From: an uncultured Lachnospiraceae bacterium
GTDB lineage: Bacteria; Bacillota; Clostridia; Lachnospirales; Lachnospiraceae
Length of the DNA stretch: 64,000 nucleotides
NCBI GenBank assembly: GCA_910579685.1
Contig: CAJTVN010000005.1
Span: 70,594 to 134,593, forward strand
Direction of reading: 5' to 3'
Of the stretch, positions 1-8,748 are shown piece by piece; the first letter of the stretch is position 1; each line of letters opens with the position of its first letter. The notes beneath the pieces are model-generated. The model was given only the letters and a program-made list of their open reading frames with translations. It was not told the origin of the DNA and made no database searches. A program made the translations under genes and the position numbers.

Positions 1-1437
1 AACCCTGCGGATGTGGCTTACTATGACGGAATGATCACCATTGATCTGGGAAAGATCCGTCCCATGATCGCCATGCCCTTCCATCCCAGCAATACCTACA
101 CCATCGAGGAGCTGAACGCAAACCTTCTGGATATCCTGGAGGATGTGGAGAAGAAAGCGGCCGTCTCCCTGGACGGAGCCGTGGATTTCACGCTGAAAAA
201 CAAGGTGATAAATGGAAAGCTCATGGTGGATCAGGGTATCATCGCAGGCTGCGCGGGCGGCGGCTTTGAAAATATCTGTGCAGCTGCGGATATCATGAGG
301 GGAAGCTATATCGGCGCAGACGGTTTTGCCTTAAGCGTGTATCCGGCTTCCATGCCCGTGTATATGGAGCTCATAAAGAACGGCTGTGCGGCGTCTCTGA
401 TGGAAACCGGCGCCGTGTTAAAGACCGCTTTCTGCGGTCCCTGCTTCGGTGCGGGCGACACGCCGGCAAACAACGCTTTCAGTATCCGCCACTCCACCAG
501 AAATTTCCCTAACCGGGAGGGCTCCAAGCTCCAGAACGGACAGATCGCTTCCGTTGCGCTCATGGATGCCCGCTCTATTGCGGCCACGGCGGCAAACAAG
601 GGCGTGCTCACCCCGGCCACGAACTTTGACGGTACGATCGGCAAATATAAATATCATTTTGATTCCAAAATATATGAGAACCGTGTGTTTGACTCCAAGG
701 GGATTGCGGATCCCAAGGTGGAGATCCAGTTCGGTCCCAACATCAAGGACTGGCCTGCCATGACAGAGCTTCCGGAGAATCTCCTCTTGCAGGTGGTGTC
801 CGAGATCCACGATCCGGTGACCACAACCGATGAGCTGATCCCCTCCGGGGAGACGTCGTCCTACCGCTCCAACCCTCTGGGACTTGCGGAGTTTACGCTC
901 TCCCGAAAGGATCCCGCCTACGTGGGACTCGCAAAAGAAATCCAAAGAGCGCAGAAGGCCGTGATGGAGGGAAGATGCCCGCTTGAGGAAAAACCGGAGC
1001 TAAAGCCCGTGATGGAAGTGATCGGAAAATCCTTTCCGGAGGCGGGAGAAGGGAACATGGGTTTTGGATCCACCATCTTTGCGGTAAAGCCCGGCGACGG
1101 TTCCGCAAGAGAGCAGGCAGCTTCCTGCCAGAAGGTGCTGGGAGGCTGGGCCAACATTGCCAACGAATATGCCACCAAGAGATACCGTTCCAACCTGATT
1201 AACTGGGGCATGCTTCCCTTCCTGATCGCCCCGGGAGAGCTTCCCTTCAGGAACAGAGACTACCTGTTCTTCCCCGGCATCCGCAGGGCGGTTGAGGAGA
1301 AGGCGGAGGAGATCGCAGGCTATCTGGTAGGAGAGTCCTCCCTCACGGAATTCACGGTAAAGCTGGGCGAGCTTACGGACGAGGAGAGAAAGATTATTCT
1401 GGACGGCTGCCTGATCAACTACAACCGGGTAAAGTAA
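1..1437 (+). CDS. Aconitase-family hydratase, 3' part (gene cut by window edge)
   Basis: The reading frame is open from base 1, so the gene starts outside the window; the visible part encodes about 478 residues. It contains the conserved aconitase-type stretch CGPCFGAGDTPANN followed by STRNFPNREGS and a GQIASVALMDARSIAATAANKG segment, which match the swivelling 4Fe-4S (de)hydratase superfamily. In clostridia such proteins are usually annotated simply as hydratase (YbhJ/AcnA-like, about 750 residues). A cysteine in CGPC is a plausible cluster ligand. The reaction would be a reversible hydration/dehydration of a small organic acid, but the substrate cannot be read from this fragment. A GTG at 13 is an internal codon, not a start. 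The gene is followed by about 250 bases holding a promoter and a terminator-like hairpin, so it probably ends its own transcript. Confidence 0.8.
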   Translation, partial: NPADVAYYDGMITIDLGKIRPMIAMPFHPSNTYTIEELNANLLDILEDVEKKAAVSLDGAVDFTLKNKVINGKLMVDQGIIAGCAGGGFENICAAADIMRGSYIGADGFALSVYPASMPVYMELIKNGCAASLMETGAVLKTAFCGPCFGAGDTPANNAFSIRHSTRNFPNREGSKLQNGQIASVALMDARSIAATAANKGVLTPATNFDGTIGKYKYHFDSKIYENRVFDSKGIADPKVEIQFGPNIKDWPAMTELPENLLLQVVSEIHDPVTTTDELIPSGETSSYRSNPLGLAEFTLSRKDPAYVGLAKEIQRAQKAVMEGRCPLEEKPELKPVMEVIGKSFPEAGEGNMGFGSTIFAVKPGDGSAREQAASCQKVLGGWANIANEYATKRYRSNLINWGMLPFLIAPGELPFRNRDYLFFPGIRRAVEEKAEEIAGYLVGESSLTEFTVKLGELTDEERKIILDGCLINYNRVK

Positions 1438-1483
1438 TGTAACGGCCGGCACTTTTTCTGCAATGAAATTTCCGGACTGCGGC

Positions 1484-1510
1484 TAAAGATTTTCTCACAG
1501 TTTCCGATAT
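1484..1510 (+). promoter_or_regulatory. Sigma-D (sigma-28) type promoter
   Basis: TAAA at 1484-1487, a 15-base spacer, then TCCGATAT at 1503-1510. This matches the flagellar sigma factor consensus TAAA-N15-GCCGATAA at 4/4 and 6/8 positions with the exact spacing. It points to the gene at 1686, with a predicted leader of about 170 bases that carries two hairpins. Confidence 0.6.
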
Positions 1511-1573
1511 ATAGTTTACAGGGAGGACGGCATGGCCAGCCGGTTGTCCCTGATACTTAATCACAGTTTAGCC

Positions 1574-1632
1574 ACGGATGGCATATACAGGCGTGTTTTG
1601 CGCACTCCTTATGTGCCGTCCGTTTTTGCTTT
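1574..1632 (+). terminator. Intrinsic terminator or attenuator in the leader of the EF-hand gene
   Basis: A 14-bp stem with G-T wobbles (1574-1587 pairing with 1610-1623) encloses a small GC hairpin and is followed by a T-rich run (TTTTTGCTTTT). It can end transcription of the upstream hydratase. It also lies downstream of the sigma-D-like promoter and would therefore act on the next gene too. A second stem-loop at 1519-1553 (CAGGGA ... TCCCTG) precedes it. Confidence 0.6.
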
Positions 1633-1685
1633 TCCGTGCACGAAAATGATATCAGGAGAACAGGTTAAGCGGAAAGGGAGGTTAA

Positions 1686-2792
1686 ATGCGAATTGATTCC
1701 AGCAGCATAGGAATGGAATCTCAAAGAACCTATTCTTTAAGGGCGGCAAGCGGGACGAGAACCATTGTCTCAGGCCGGATGCAGAGTCTTGCGGGCGGAG
1801 CCGGAGGCCTTTTGGGAAATCCGGCACAGCCTGAGAAGGAAGCGGAAGGGTTTGAAGGGCAAGGGGAGAGCTCTGAGCAGTATATGGAGAGAGTTTTTGA
1901 ACAGATGCGCTCCAAGCAGAATCTGCGCACACAGAATACGAGAACCACGGACGCACTGGAGATGAAAAAGCAGCTTGCCAGCATCCGTCAACAGTGCCTT
2001 GACTATTTGATGGACCTGCTCTTTTATCCGGTCCGTATGAAAGACATGTCCTCCTATTCCGGGTGGAGCCAGCCTTTGTATTCTTATTCCGAGAGCACGC
2101 AGTATTATGCCCTCAGCAGGCAGACCTACTATGAGGAGCGGGAGAACACGGCGTTCCAGACCCAGGGAACGGTAAAATGTGCGGATGGAAGAGAGATCAG
2201 CTTTGACCTGAATCTTTCCATGAGCCGCAGCTTTCAGACGTATTATGAGGAGAACTATCAGGCGGTTCACAGGACAAAGACCGCGGCCATGTGTGATCCT
2301 CTGGTGATCAATCTGGATGGGAATATTGCAGAACTTTCTGACCAGACCTTCTTTTTTGACATTGACGGCGACGGAAAGAAGGATGAGATCAACAGGCTTG
2401 CGCCGAAAAGCGGTTATCTTGCCCTGGACAAAAACGGCGACGGCGTGATCAACGACGGGACGGAGCTGTTCGGCACGAAGTCGGGAAACGGGTTTGCGGA
2501 TCTTGCCGCCTATGATACGGACGGGAACGGTTTTATTGACGAGGGGGATGAGATTTTTAACAAGCTGAAAATCTGGATAACAGATGAAAATGGGCATCAG
2601 CAGCTGGTGTCCCTTGCAGACAAAGGCGTCGGGGCCATCTGCCTGCAGAATATAGCCACGGATTTTGACCTCACGGGGCAGGACGGAAGCGCAAAAGGAA
2701 GAATCCGCAATACGGGAATCTTCCTGTATGAAAACGGCGCAGTGGGAAGCGTCCAGCACGTGGACGTGGCCAAATATAATCAGGCTGTCTAG
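1686..2792 (+). CDS. EF-hand/calcium-loop protein of unknown function
   Basis: A 368-residue protein starting at ATG 1686, preceded by AAAGGGAGG at a normal distance. The first half is low in recognisable features, polar and partly helical. The second half has three acidic calcium-loop-like motifs: DIDGDGKKDEI (about residue 225), DKNGDGVINDGTE (about 247) and DTDGNGFIDEGDE (about 278), followed by a KLKIW segment. Such DxDGDG loops occur in dockerin/EF-hand and VCBS-type proteins and suggest Ca2+-dependent folding. There is no clear signal peptide or membrane segment, so export would need another route. The promoter upstream looks sigma-D dependent, which would place this gene with motility or cell-separation functions. 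I do not recognise the exact family, and the function is unknown. Confidence 0.75.
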   Translation: MRIDSSSIGMESQRTYSLRAASGTRTIVSGRMQSLAGGAGGLLGNPAQPEKEAEGFEGQGESSEQYMERVFEQMRSKQNLRTQNTRTTDALEMKKQLASIRQQCLDYLMDLLFYPVRMKDMSSYSGWSQPLYSYSESTQYYALSRQTYYEERENTAFQTQGTVKCADGREISFDLNLSMSRSFQTYYEENYQAVHRTKTAAMCDPLVINLDGNIAELSDQTFFFDIDGDGKKDEINRLAPKSGYLALDKNGDGVINDGTELFGTKSGNGFADLAAYDTDGNGFIDEGDEIFNKLKIWITDENGHQQLVSLADKGVGAICLQNIATDFDLTGQDGSAKGRIRNTGIFLYENGAVGSVQHVDVAKYNQAV

Positions 2793-2870
2793 CCCGGTCC
2801 TGCGAAAAAGGTACAAAGCATCTAGTATAAACGGCCTGCGCTCTTGCATAGGATATGTAAGAGGTGGCGT

Positions 2871-3860
2871 ATGAATAAACTTAAAGTCTTCAAAAATGTC
2901 TTCGGTAAAAGAACCGAATCAGGATTTTCAGTCAAAAATCTTGGTACGGTTCTTTTGTTATTGCTTCTGGTGCCCTACATCATAACCTCCCTGTTCGGAA
3001 ATGCCAGCGGCGGAAATACCGTGCAGGAAAAAGAACGGATGCTGGAGGAACAGCTGCGGGAGGGCGGCCTTTTTGTGATCAATCAGACGGCCCTTGGCAG
3101 GGAGGAAATTCCTCTGGAGATTTATGTGGCGGACGTACTTGCCAGAACCATGGAACCGGGATATGAGGCGGAGGCGCTCAAGGCCCAGGCTGTTCTGATC
3201 CGGACGAATCTGGTGCCGGAGGGGGATGAGGACATTGCGGTGGCGGATGAGGAATACGGAAATGGCGGCGTACGCGCCGAATGCCTGCGGGCGGTTTCCG
3301 AGACCAGAGGCATTTATCTGGAATATGAAGGGAAACCGGTTTACGGCGCTTACTTTCTTGTGAGCAACGGAAATACCAGAGAGGCCGGGGAGGTTCTGGG
3401 AACCGGGACATATCCCTATCTGACACAGGTATCCTGTGAAAAAGATTATCTGTCGGATCAGTATCTTCACAGAGTGGAATATTCCCTGGAAGAGTTTGAA
3501 AAAATATGGGAGAGGACAGGAGAAAAAAGTGATGCGGAAATAGAGAAGGCTCTGGGGGAGGAAGAGAGAGAGGAGATGGCGGGAATGATTGTCCTAAGAG
3601 ACAGTGCGGGCTATGGCCGCTATCTGCGGTATGGAGAAAAGTGGGTATCCTGCGAGGAGCTCAGGTACGCTCTTTGCCTCCCCTCATCTGATTTCGAGAT
3701 AAAAAGCGATGCGGGCAGGCTTATCTTTACGGTCAAGGGAAGCGGCCACGGGCTGGGAATGAGCCAGTTTGGAGCAAATGAGTTGGCGCTGGAGGGATGG
3801 GATTATGGAAAGATCCTGAATTATTTTTTTCAGGGCGTTTCCTTTACCAAAATGGAGTAG
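2871..3860 (+). CDS. spoIID: Stage II sporulation protein D (SpoIID), peptidoglycan lytic transglycosylase
   Basis: 329 residues from ATG 2871, chosen because GAGGTG sits 5 bases upstream; a longer frame from 2844 lacks a site. A single membrane segment lies at about residues 20-38. The extracytoplasmic part has the SpoIID/LytB core: GYEAEALKAQAVLIRTN (with the Glu expected to be catalytic) and the C-terminal GSGHGLGMSQFGANELA signature. In Bacillus, SpoIID cleaves denuded glycan strands and, with SpoIIP and SpoIIM, drives the septal membrane around the forespore. The next gene is SpoIIQ-like, the usual clostridial neighbour. The family assignment is firm, and the role in engulfment is inferred from the family. 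Confidence 0.93.
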   Translation: MNKLKVFKNVFGKRTESGFSVKNLGTVLLLLLLVPYIITSLFGNASGGNTVQEKERMLEEQLREGGLFVINQTALGREEIPLEIYVADVLARTMEPGYEAEALKAQAVLIRTNLVPEGDEDIAVADEEYGNGGVRAECLRAVSETRGIYLEYEGKPVYGAYFLVSNGNTREAGEVLGTGTYPYLTQVSCEKDYLSDQYLHRVEYSLEEFEKIWERTGEKSDAEIEKALGEEEREEMAGMIVLRDSAGYGRYLRYGEKWVSCEELRYALCLPSSDFEIKSDAGRLIFTVKGSGHGLGMSQFGANELALEGWDYGKILNYFFQGVSFTKME

Positions 3861-3961
3861 GAAGAATATCCAATCTTTTGAATAAAGTAGCAAAAAAGGG
3901 CAAAACTATCCGTAAGAAGAATGATTTCAGGATAGATAGAAAAAGATTGGAGAGATAGAAA

Positions 3962-4915
3962 ATGAGAAGAACAGTGAGAAGAAAAACCTTTGCAAAGGAA
4001 CGCATTATCATGGCGGCCTCCTCGGTGATCGTACTGGGAGCCCTTACCGCAACAGGCATCTGGCTGCGCAATGACAAAAGCTCCAAAGAGGACGGCTATA
4101 TCGTGGATTTAAGCGAAATAGAAAATGATACGGCCGGCGGAACCGTTGGGACACAGGCTCTGAAAACAGCGGAGAATGCGGCGGCGGGAAACCATCTCGG
4201 CGATGATCTCGACTATGACCCTTATTTCCAGGAGACAAACTCCGGCAACGTGGAGAATCCGGATGTGTCCGAGAGTGAGAGTATGTCGGCTGCCGGAAGT
4301 AAAACCGACGAAAAAACCGCAGAGGAAAACGCAGAGGAAACCACGGACAGCAGTGTGGCCAGACAAAAACCGGATGCGGACAAGGAGAAACCGGGTACGG
4401 ATCCATCCGGCTCCGGACAGGAGAGCCCTGCCCCTTCGGCTGAGGGCGGCACGGAAGGCACCCCTGCGATCGCAACGGCCATGCAGCCGGTCCTTTCCTT
4501 CGGGGAGGACGATCCGCTTGTGTGGCCCGTAGTGGGAAATGTCCTGGTAAATTACAGCATGGATAAGACGGTTTATTTCCCGACACTTGACCAGTATAAA
4601 TACAACCCGGCAATCGTGATACAGGCGAATGAGGGCGACATGATTACGGCAGCGGCCTCCGGCAAAGTGATATCCGTGTTTGAGGATCCGCAGATCGGAA
4701 AGGGCGTCACCATGGAGCTGGGAAACGGTTATGAGATCACCTACGGCCAGCTTGAGGGAATCCTTGTTTCCGAAGGAAGCTACGTGGCCATGGGGGACAT
4801 GATCGCACAGGTTGCGGCGCCCACCAAGTATTACAGCGTGGAGGGAACCAACGTGTATTTTAAACTGACCAGGGACGGCGAACCAATCAATCCCATGACA
4901 AGGCTTGGCAATTAG
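3962..4915 (+). CDS. spoIIQ: SpoIIQ-like M23-fold protein with lost catalytic residues
   Basis: 317 residues; one N-terminal membrane segment (about 17-36), a long acidic Ser/Thr/Glu-rich linker (about 45-180), then a C-terminal LytM/M23-like beta domain (about 195-310). In an active M23 peptidase the zinc ligands are an H...D pair, an HxH and a further H. Here the matching positions read YNPAIVI, ITYGQL and NVYFKL, so all ligands appear to be gone. The domain should therefore be a binding module, not a peptidase. Bacillus SpoIIQ is also inactive and binds SpoIIIAH across the forespore membranes, and the location right after spoIID fits that role. Gene name assigned by position and architecture. 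Confidence 0.82.
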   Translation: MRRTVRRKTFAKERIIMAASSVIVLGALTATGIWLRNDKSSKEDGYIVDLSEIENDTAGGTVGTQALKTAENAAAGNHLGDDLDYDPYFQETNSGNVENPDVSESESMSAAGSKTDEKTAEENAEETTDSSVARQKPDADKEKPGTDPSGSGQESPAPSAEGGTEGTPAIATAMQPVLSFGEDDPLVWPVVGNVLVNYSMDKTVYFPTLDQYKYNPAIVIQANEGDMITAAASGKVISVFEDPQIGKGVTMELGNGYEITYGQLEGILVSEGSYVAMGDMIAQVAAPTKYYSVEGTNVYFKLTRDGEPINPMTRLGN

Positions 4916-4943
4916 CCCAAGGCCGTCGGAAAGGCAAAGAGAG

Positions 4944-6143
4944 ATGTATATTATCGGTGGAAAGATCGTGACGATGGAAGGGGACGTCTGGGAAAACGGC
5001 TATATCTGTATTGAGAATGGAAAAATTAGGGAACTGGGGCCTGTTGAGGGAAAGGCCCCGGTTCCTGCTCTGGTTGAGAAATTTTCTTCCGGAAAGAACG
5101 AGGTGATCGATGCGTCCGGATGCATCGTGATGCCGGGCCTGATCGAAGCGCACTGCCACATGGGAATCACGGAGGAAAAAAAGGGAATGGAGGGGGACGA
5201 CTGCAATGAGACGGTAGAGCCCATCACCCCCTATCTTCGGGCGGTTGATGCGGTCAATCCCATGGATGCGGCTTTTGATGATGCGGTCCGCGCAGGTATT
5301 ACCTCCGCCATGATCGGTCCCGGAAGTTCTAACGTGGTAGGGGGAAGCTTTGTCTTTGTCAAAACGCATGGAAGGAGTATTGACCGTCTGATCGTCAAGA
5401 ACCCTGCGGCCATGAAGGTCGCATTCGGAGAAAATCCAAAGGTTAATTACAGCGGCCAGGGCAAATCGCCCTCCACGAGGATGGCCATTGCCGCCATGCT
5501 GCGGCAGGAGCTGTTTCAGGCTCGCCAGTACGAGCAGAAGAGAAGGGCGGGAATGAAAACCGAGGACAGGGATTTCCGGTATGAGTGCTGGCTTCCGGTT
5601 CTTGCGGGCGAGATACCGCTGAAGGCCCATGTGCACCGGGCGGACGATATTTTTACCGCCATACGGATTGCGGAGGAATTCCAGCTGGATATGACGCTGG
5701 ATCACTGCAGTGAGGGACATTTGATTGCGAGAGAGGTGGCAGCGTCCGGTTTTCCGGCAATCGTGGGGCCGGATCTTGCCAGCAGAAATAAGATAGAGGT
5801 GCAGAACATGGCGTTTAAGACCGTGGGGATTCTGAACAGGAAGGGCGTGAAGACGGCCATTACCACAGACCATCCGGTGAGTCTGATCCAATCCCTTCCC
5901 ATTTGTGCCGGCCTTGCGGTAAAAGCGGGAATGAAGGAGGAAGAAGCGCTTAAGTCCATCACCATTTATCCCGCACAGATCTGCAGGGTCAGCGACAGAG
6001 TGGGGAGCCTGCGGGCGGGAAAGGATGCGGATATTTCCATATTTGACGGAAATCCGCTGGAGGTCTCCACAAAGGCTCTGTGCGTGCTGATCGATGGAGA
6101 GGTTGCCTACTGTGATGAGAATTTTGGGGGTTATCAGCCGTGA
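4944..6143 (+). CDS. Amidohydrolase (imidazolonepropionase/dihydroorotase-like TIM barrel)
   Basis: 399 residues from ATG 4944 (MYIIGGKIVTMEG), a typical amidohydrolase N-terminus; the frame extends 13 codons further upstream without a good site. Metal-binding motifs of the superfamily are visible: EAHCHMG (His70 and His72), KAHVHR, LDHCSEGH and TTDHP with the Asp that activates water. The ends form the small beta-sandwich (RAGKDADISIFDGNPLE). The enzyme should hydrolyse a C-N bond of a cyclic or amide substrate in the cytoplasm using one or two metal ions. The substrate cannot be told from the sequence. It sits 28 bases after spoIIQ and before ddl, so it is probably co-transcribed with them. 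Confidence 0.85.
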   Translation: MYIIGGKIVTMEGDVWENGYICIENGKIRELGPVEGKAPVPALVEKFSSGKNEVIDASGCIVMPGLIEAHCHMGITEEKKGMEGDDCNETVEPITPYLRAVDAVNPMDAAFDDAVRAGITSAMIGPGSSNVVGGSFVFVKTHGRSIDRLIVKNPAAMKVAFGENPKVNYSGQGKSPSTRMAIAAMLRQELFQARQYEQKRRAGMKTEDRDFRYECWLPVLAGEIPLKAHVHRADDIFTAIRIAEEFQLDMTLDHCSEGHLIAREVAASGFPAIVGPDLASRNKIEVQNMAFKTVGILNRKGVKTAITTDHPVSLIQSLPICAGLAVKAGMKEEEALKSITIYPAQICRVSDRVGSLRAGKDADISIFDGNPLEVSTKALCVLIDGEVAYCDENFGGYQP

Positions 6144-6241
6144 AGGCAGCACTTTTTGCAATACCGGAGGCAGGTTATCCCCTTTCGGAATGAAGAGAGC
6201 AGTTGTAAAATTATTTATTATCAGGAAGGGTGAGGAAGCGT

Positions 6242-7267
6242 ATGAAAATAGTAGTTTTGGCAGGGGGAATCAGCACGGAGAGGGACGTGTCCTTAAGCTC
6301 GGGAGCCATGATATACAGGGCTCTGAAAAAGAGGGGACATCAGGTAATTCTGCTGGATGTGTATCTAGGATATGAAGAGGAGGATTCGGACCGGCTTTTT
6401 GAGAAGGATGAGGATTGGGCGAAGGAGATCAGCAGCGTGTCGGAGACGAATCCGGATATCGAACAGATCAAGGCGTTGCGGGCGGACGGAGACAAAAATT
6501 TCTTTGGCCCGGGCGTTATCCCTCTTTGTCAGACGGCGGATGTCGTGTTCCTTGCGCTCCACGGGGAAAACGGGGAGAACGGAAAGATTCAGGCCTGCTT
6601 TGACCTGATGGGAATTACCTACACGGGCACGGATTATGTGAGCTCCGCCCTCTGCATGGATAAGGAGCTGTCAAAGGAAATTTTTGCCTGCCACGGGATT
6701 CCCACCCCGGAGAGCTTTAGCCTGAAAAAGGGAGAGCGGGAAAGGAACCCCGCTTCCTTTCCCTGCATCGTGAAGGCCTGCTGCGGAGGCTCCAGCGTGG
6801 GAGTGAGCATAGCCTTTAAGCAGGAGGATTATCCGAAGGCTCTGGCCGAGGCCTTTGCCTATGACGACAGGGTGATTGTGGAACAGTACATAAAGGGACG
6901 GGAGTTTTCCGTGGGCGTGATCGACGGAAAGGCCCTTCCGGTTATTGAGATTGCGCCTTTACGGGGATTTTATGATTATAAAAACAAATATCAGGCAGGT
7001 TCCACCATTGAGACCTGCCCGGCTCAGCTTTCCGAGGAAAAAACCAGAGAAATGCAGGGCTATGCGGAGAAAGCTTTTCAGGCACTGCGCCTTAAGAATT
7101 ATGCCAGAATGGATTTTATGATGGGACAGGAGGGAGACATCTACTGCCTGGAAGCGAATACGCTGCCCGGAATGACCCCAACCTCGCTCCTTCCCCAGGA
7201 GGCGGCTGCCATTGGGATGGATTTTGAAGAGCTGTGTGAGAAGATTCTGCAAACGGCAGTGAGATAG
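6242..7267 (+). CDS. ddl: D-alanine--D-alanine ligase
   Basis: 341 residues from ATG 6242 with GAGGAAG upstream; a GTG at 6230 is less likely. It has the ATP-grasp fold of D-Ala ligases: the N-terminal AGGISTERDVSLSSG, the HGENGENGKIQ segment, a glycine-rich loop CCGGSSVGVS, and the C-terminal EANTLPGMTPTSLLPQ metal-binding signature. It joins two D-alanines with ATP for the peptidoglycan precursor. The next gene, murF, uses its product, and the two are separated by only 10 bases. There is a family-atypical insertion of about 40 acidic residues (about 45-85) before the HGENG motif, common in Clostridia versions. Confidence 0.93.
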   Translation: MKIVVLAGGISTERDVSLSSGAMIYRALKKRGHQVILLDVYLGYEEEDSDRLFEKDEDWAKEISSVSETNPDIEQIKALRADGDKNFFGPGVIPLCQTADVVFLALHGENGENGKIQACFDLMGITYTGTDYVSSALCMDKELSKEIFACHGIPTPESFSLKKGERERNPASFPCIVKACCGGSSVGVSIAFKQEDYPKALAEAFAYDDRVIVEQYIKGREFSVGVIDGKALPVIEIAPLRGFYDYKNKYQAGSTIETCPAQLSEEKTREMQGYAEKAFQALRLKNYARMDFMMGQEGDIYCLEANTLPGMTPTSLLPQEAAAIGMDFEELCEKILQTAVR

Positions 7268-7277
7268 AGGTGCGAAA

Positions 7278-8717
7278 ATGAAAAATATGACTCTTGAAAA
7301 CATTGCGGCCGCCTGCGGGGGAAGCTTGTACATGGAGCAGGCCGGCCTGTCTGCGGCCTGTCATAAAGCTTCCGGCGACAGCGCCGGGGGCGGAGGGCTT
7401 TCCGGGACGCAGAGGGAGGCTTCCTGTGTGGTGATTGATTCCAGAAAGCTGGAGCCTGGCGGGGTTTTTGTGGCTGCAAGGGGAGAGCGTGTGGACGGAC
7501 ATGACTTTATCCCTCAGGCTGCGGAAAAAGGGGCACTTGGAATTGTATGTGAAAAGCCTCCCAAAGGCGGCGAGGCGCCTTATATCCTTGTGGACGATTC
7601 TTTTAAGGCGCTGCGGGATATTGCGGAGTATTACAGAAGACAGCTGACTATCCCGGTGATCGGGATTACCGGCAGCGTGGGAAAGACCAGTACCAAGGAA
7701 ATGATAGCCGGAGTTCTCTCACAGGGCTTCCAGACCCTTAAGACAGAAGGGAATTTTAATAATGAGATCGGACTTCCTCTGACGGTGCTTCGAATCCGGC
7801 CGGAGCATGAGGCGGCGGTGGTGGAGATGGGGATCAGCGATTTCGGGGAAATGCACCGCTTAAGCAGGATTGCGCATCCGGACATCTGCGTTATGACCAA
7901 TATCGGACAGTGCCATCTGGAAAACCTGGGCAGCAGGGAGGGAATCCTCAGAGCGAAATCCGAGATCTTTGATTTTATGAACCCGGATGGACATATCTTT
8001 GTGAACGGGGATGACGATATGCTCCTTACCGTAAAGGCAAGAGGGAAAAACAGACCGGTGCGCTTCGGGATGGATCCTGCAAATGACGTGTATGCCTCTG
8101 GTGTGGAGAATCGGGGACTGTTGGGTTCCCGGGCGGTGATCCACATGGATACCTGGGCCTTCCCGGTGGATATTCCCCTTCCCGGCGCCCATATGGTGTA
8201 CAATGCGCTTGCGGCGGCGGCGGTGGGGAAGTGCCTGGGCCTTACAAGAGAACAGATCCGCAGCGGAATTGCGAAAGTGGCGGCTGTAAACGGCAGGAGC
8301 CATGTGATTTCCCTTCCCTCCTACACGGTAATTGACGACTGCTATAATGCAAATCCGGTATCCATGAGGGCGGCCCTGGATCTGCTTTCCACGGCGTTTT
8401 CCCGGAAGGCGGCTATCCTCGGGGATATGTTCGAGCTGGGAGAGAAGGAGAGAGAAATGCACGGCGGAATCGGCGCCTATGCGGTAGATAAGGCAATTGA
8501 CGTGATCGTCTGTGTGGGAGAGCTGTCCCGGTCCATGTACGAGGAGGCGTGCCGCAGGCGTGGAAACGAAGCCGGGATCTACTGGTTCGGGACCAGAGAC
8601 GAGATGCTCGGAAAGCTTCCCGGCATACTCAGGCAGGGAGACAGCGTGTTGGTGAAGGCTTCCCACGGGATGCGGTTCGAGAGGGTGGTGGAGCTTCTTC
8701 AGAACGGATTTCGGTAA
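7278..8717 (+). CDS. murF: UDP-N-acetylmuramoyl-tripeptide--D-alanyl-D-alanine ligase
   Basis: 479 residues; the start is ATG 7278 after GAGGTG. Mur ligase order is complete: an N-terminal UDP-binding domain with DSRKLEPGGVFVA, the P-loop GITGSVGKTSTKE (about 129-141), the central TEGNFNNEIGLPLT substrate motif, NALAAAAVG and the C-terminal DDCYNANPVSM. It adds D-Ala-D-Ala to UDP-MurNAc-tripeptide in the cytoplasm, the last soluble step of the precursor pathway. It is directly downstream of ddl, so substrate supply and use are coupled. One oddity is a Gly/Ser/Ala-rich insert at about residues 21-48 that breaks the usual N-terminal domain and is probably a surface loop. Confidence 0.94.
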   Translation: MKNMTLENIAAACGGSLYMEQAGLSAACHKASGDSAGGGGLSGTQREASCVVIDSRKLEPGGVFVAARGERVDGHDFIPQAAEKGALGIVCEKPPKGGEAPYILVDDSFKALRDIAEYYRRQLTIPVIGITGSVGKTSTKEMIAGVLSQGFQTLKTEGNFNNEIGLPLTVLRIRPEHEAAVVEMGISDFGEMHRLSRIAHPDICVMTNIGQCHLENLGSREGILRAKSEIFDFMNPDGHIFVNGDDDMLLTVKARGKNRPVRFGMDPANDVYASGVENRGLLGSRAVIHMDTWAFPVDIPLPGAHMVYNALAAAAVGKCLGLTREQIRSGIAKVAAVNGRSHVISLPSYTVIDDCYNANPVSMRAALDLLSTAFSRKAAILGDMFELGEKEREMHGGIGAYAVDKAIDVIVCVGELSRSMYEEACRRRGNEAGIYWFGTRDEMLGKLPGILRQGDSVLVKASHGMRFERVVELLQNGFR

Positions 8718-8748
8718 ACAGGATAAAGTCAGACAGAGAAAAAGCAGG

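Noticed and set aside
1511..1560. Similarity of the leader (GGCATGGCCAGCCGGTTGTCCC) to the 3' part of a c-di-GMP-I riboswitch
   Set aside because: The conserved 5' half (GGACGCAAAGCC-type) cannot be found in order, so no riboswitch class is assigned.
2825..2854. Sigma-E-like promoter (ATA-N17-CATAGGAT) before spoIID
   Set aside because: It would place the transcript start almost on the ribosome binding site, so the match is probably chance.
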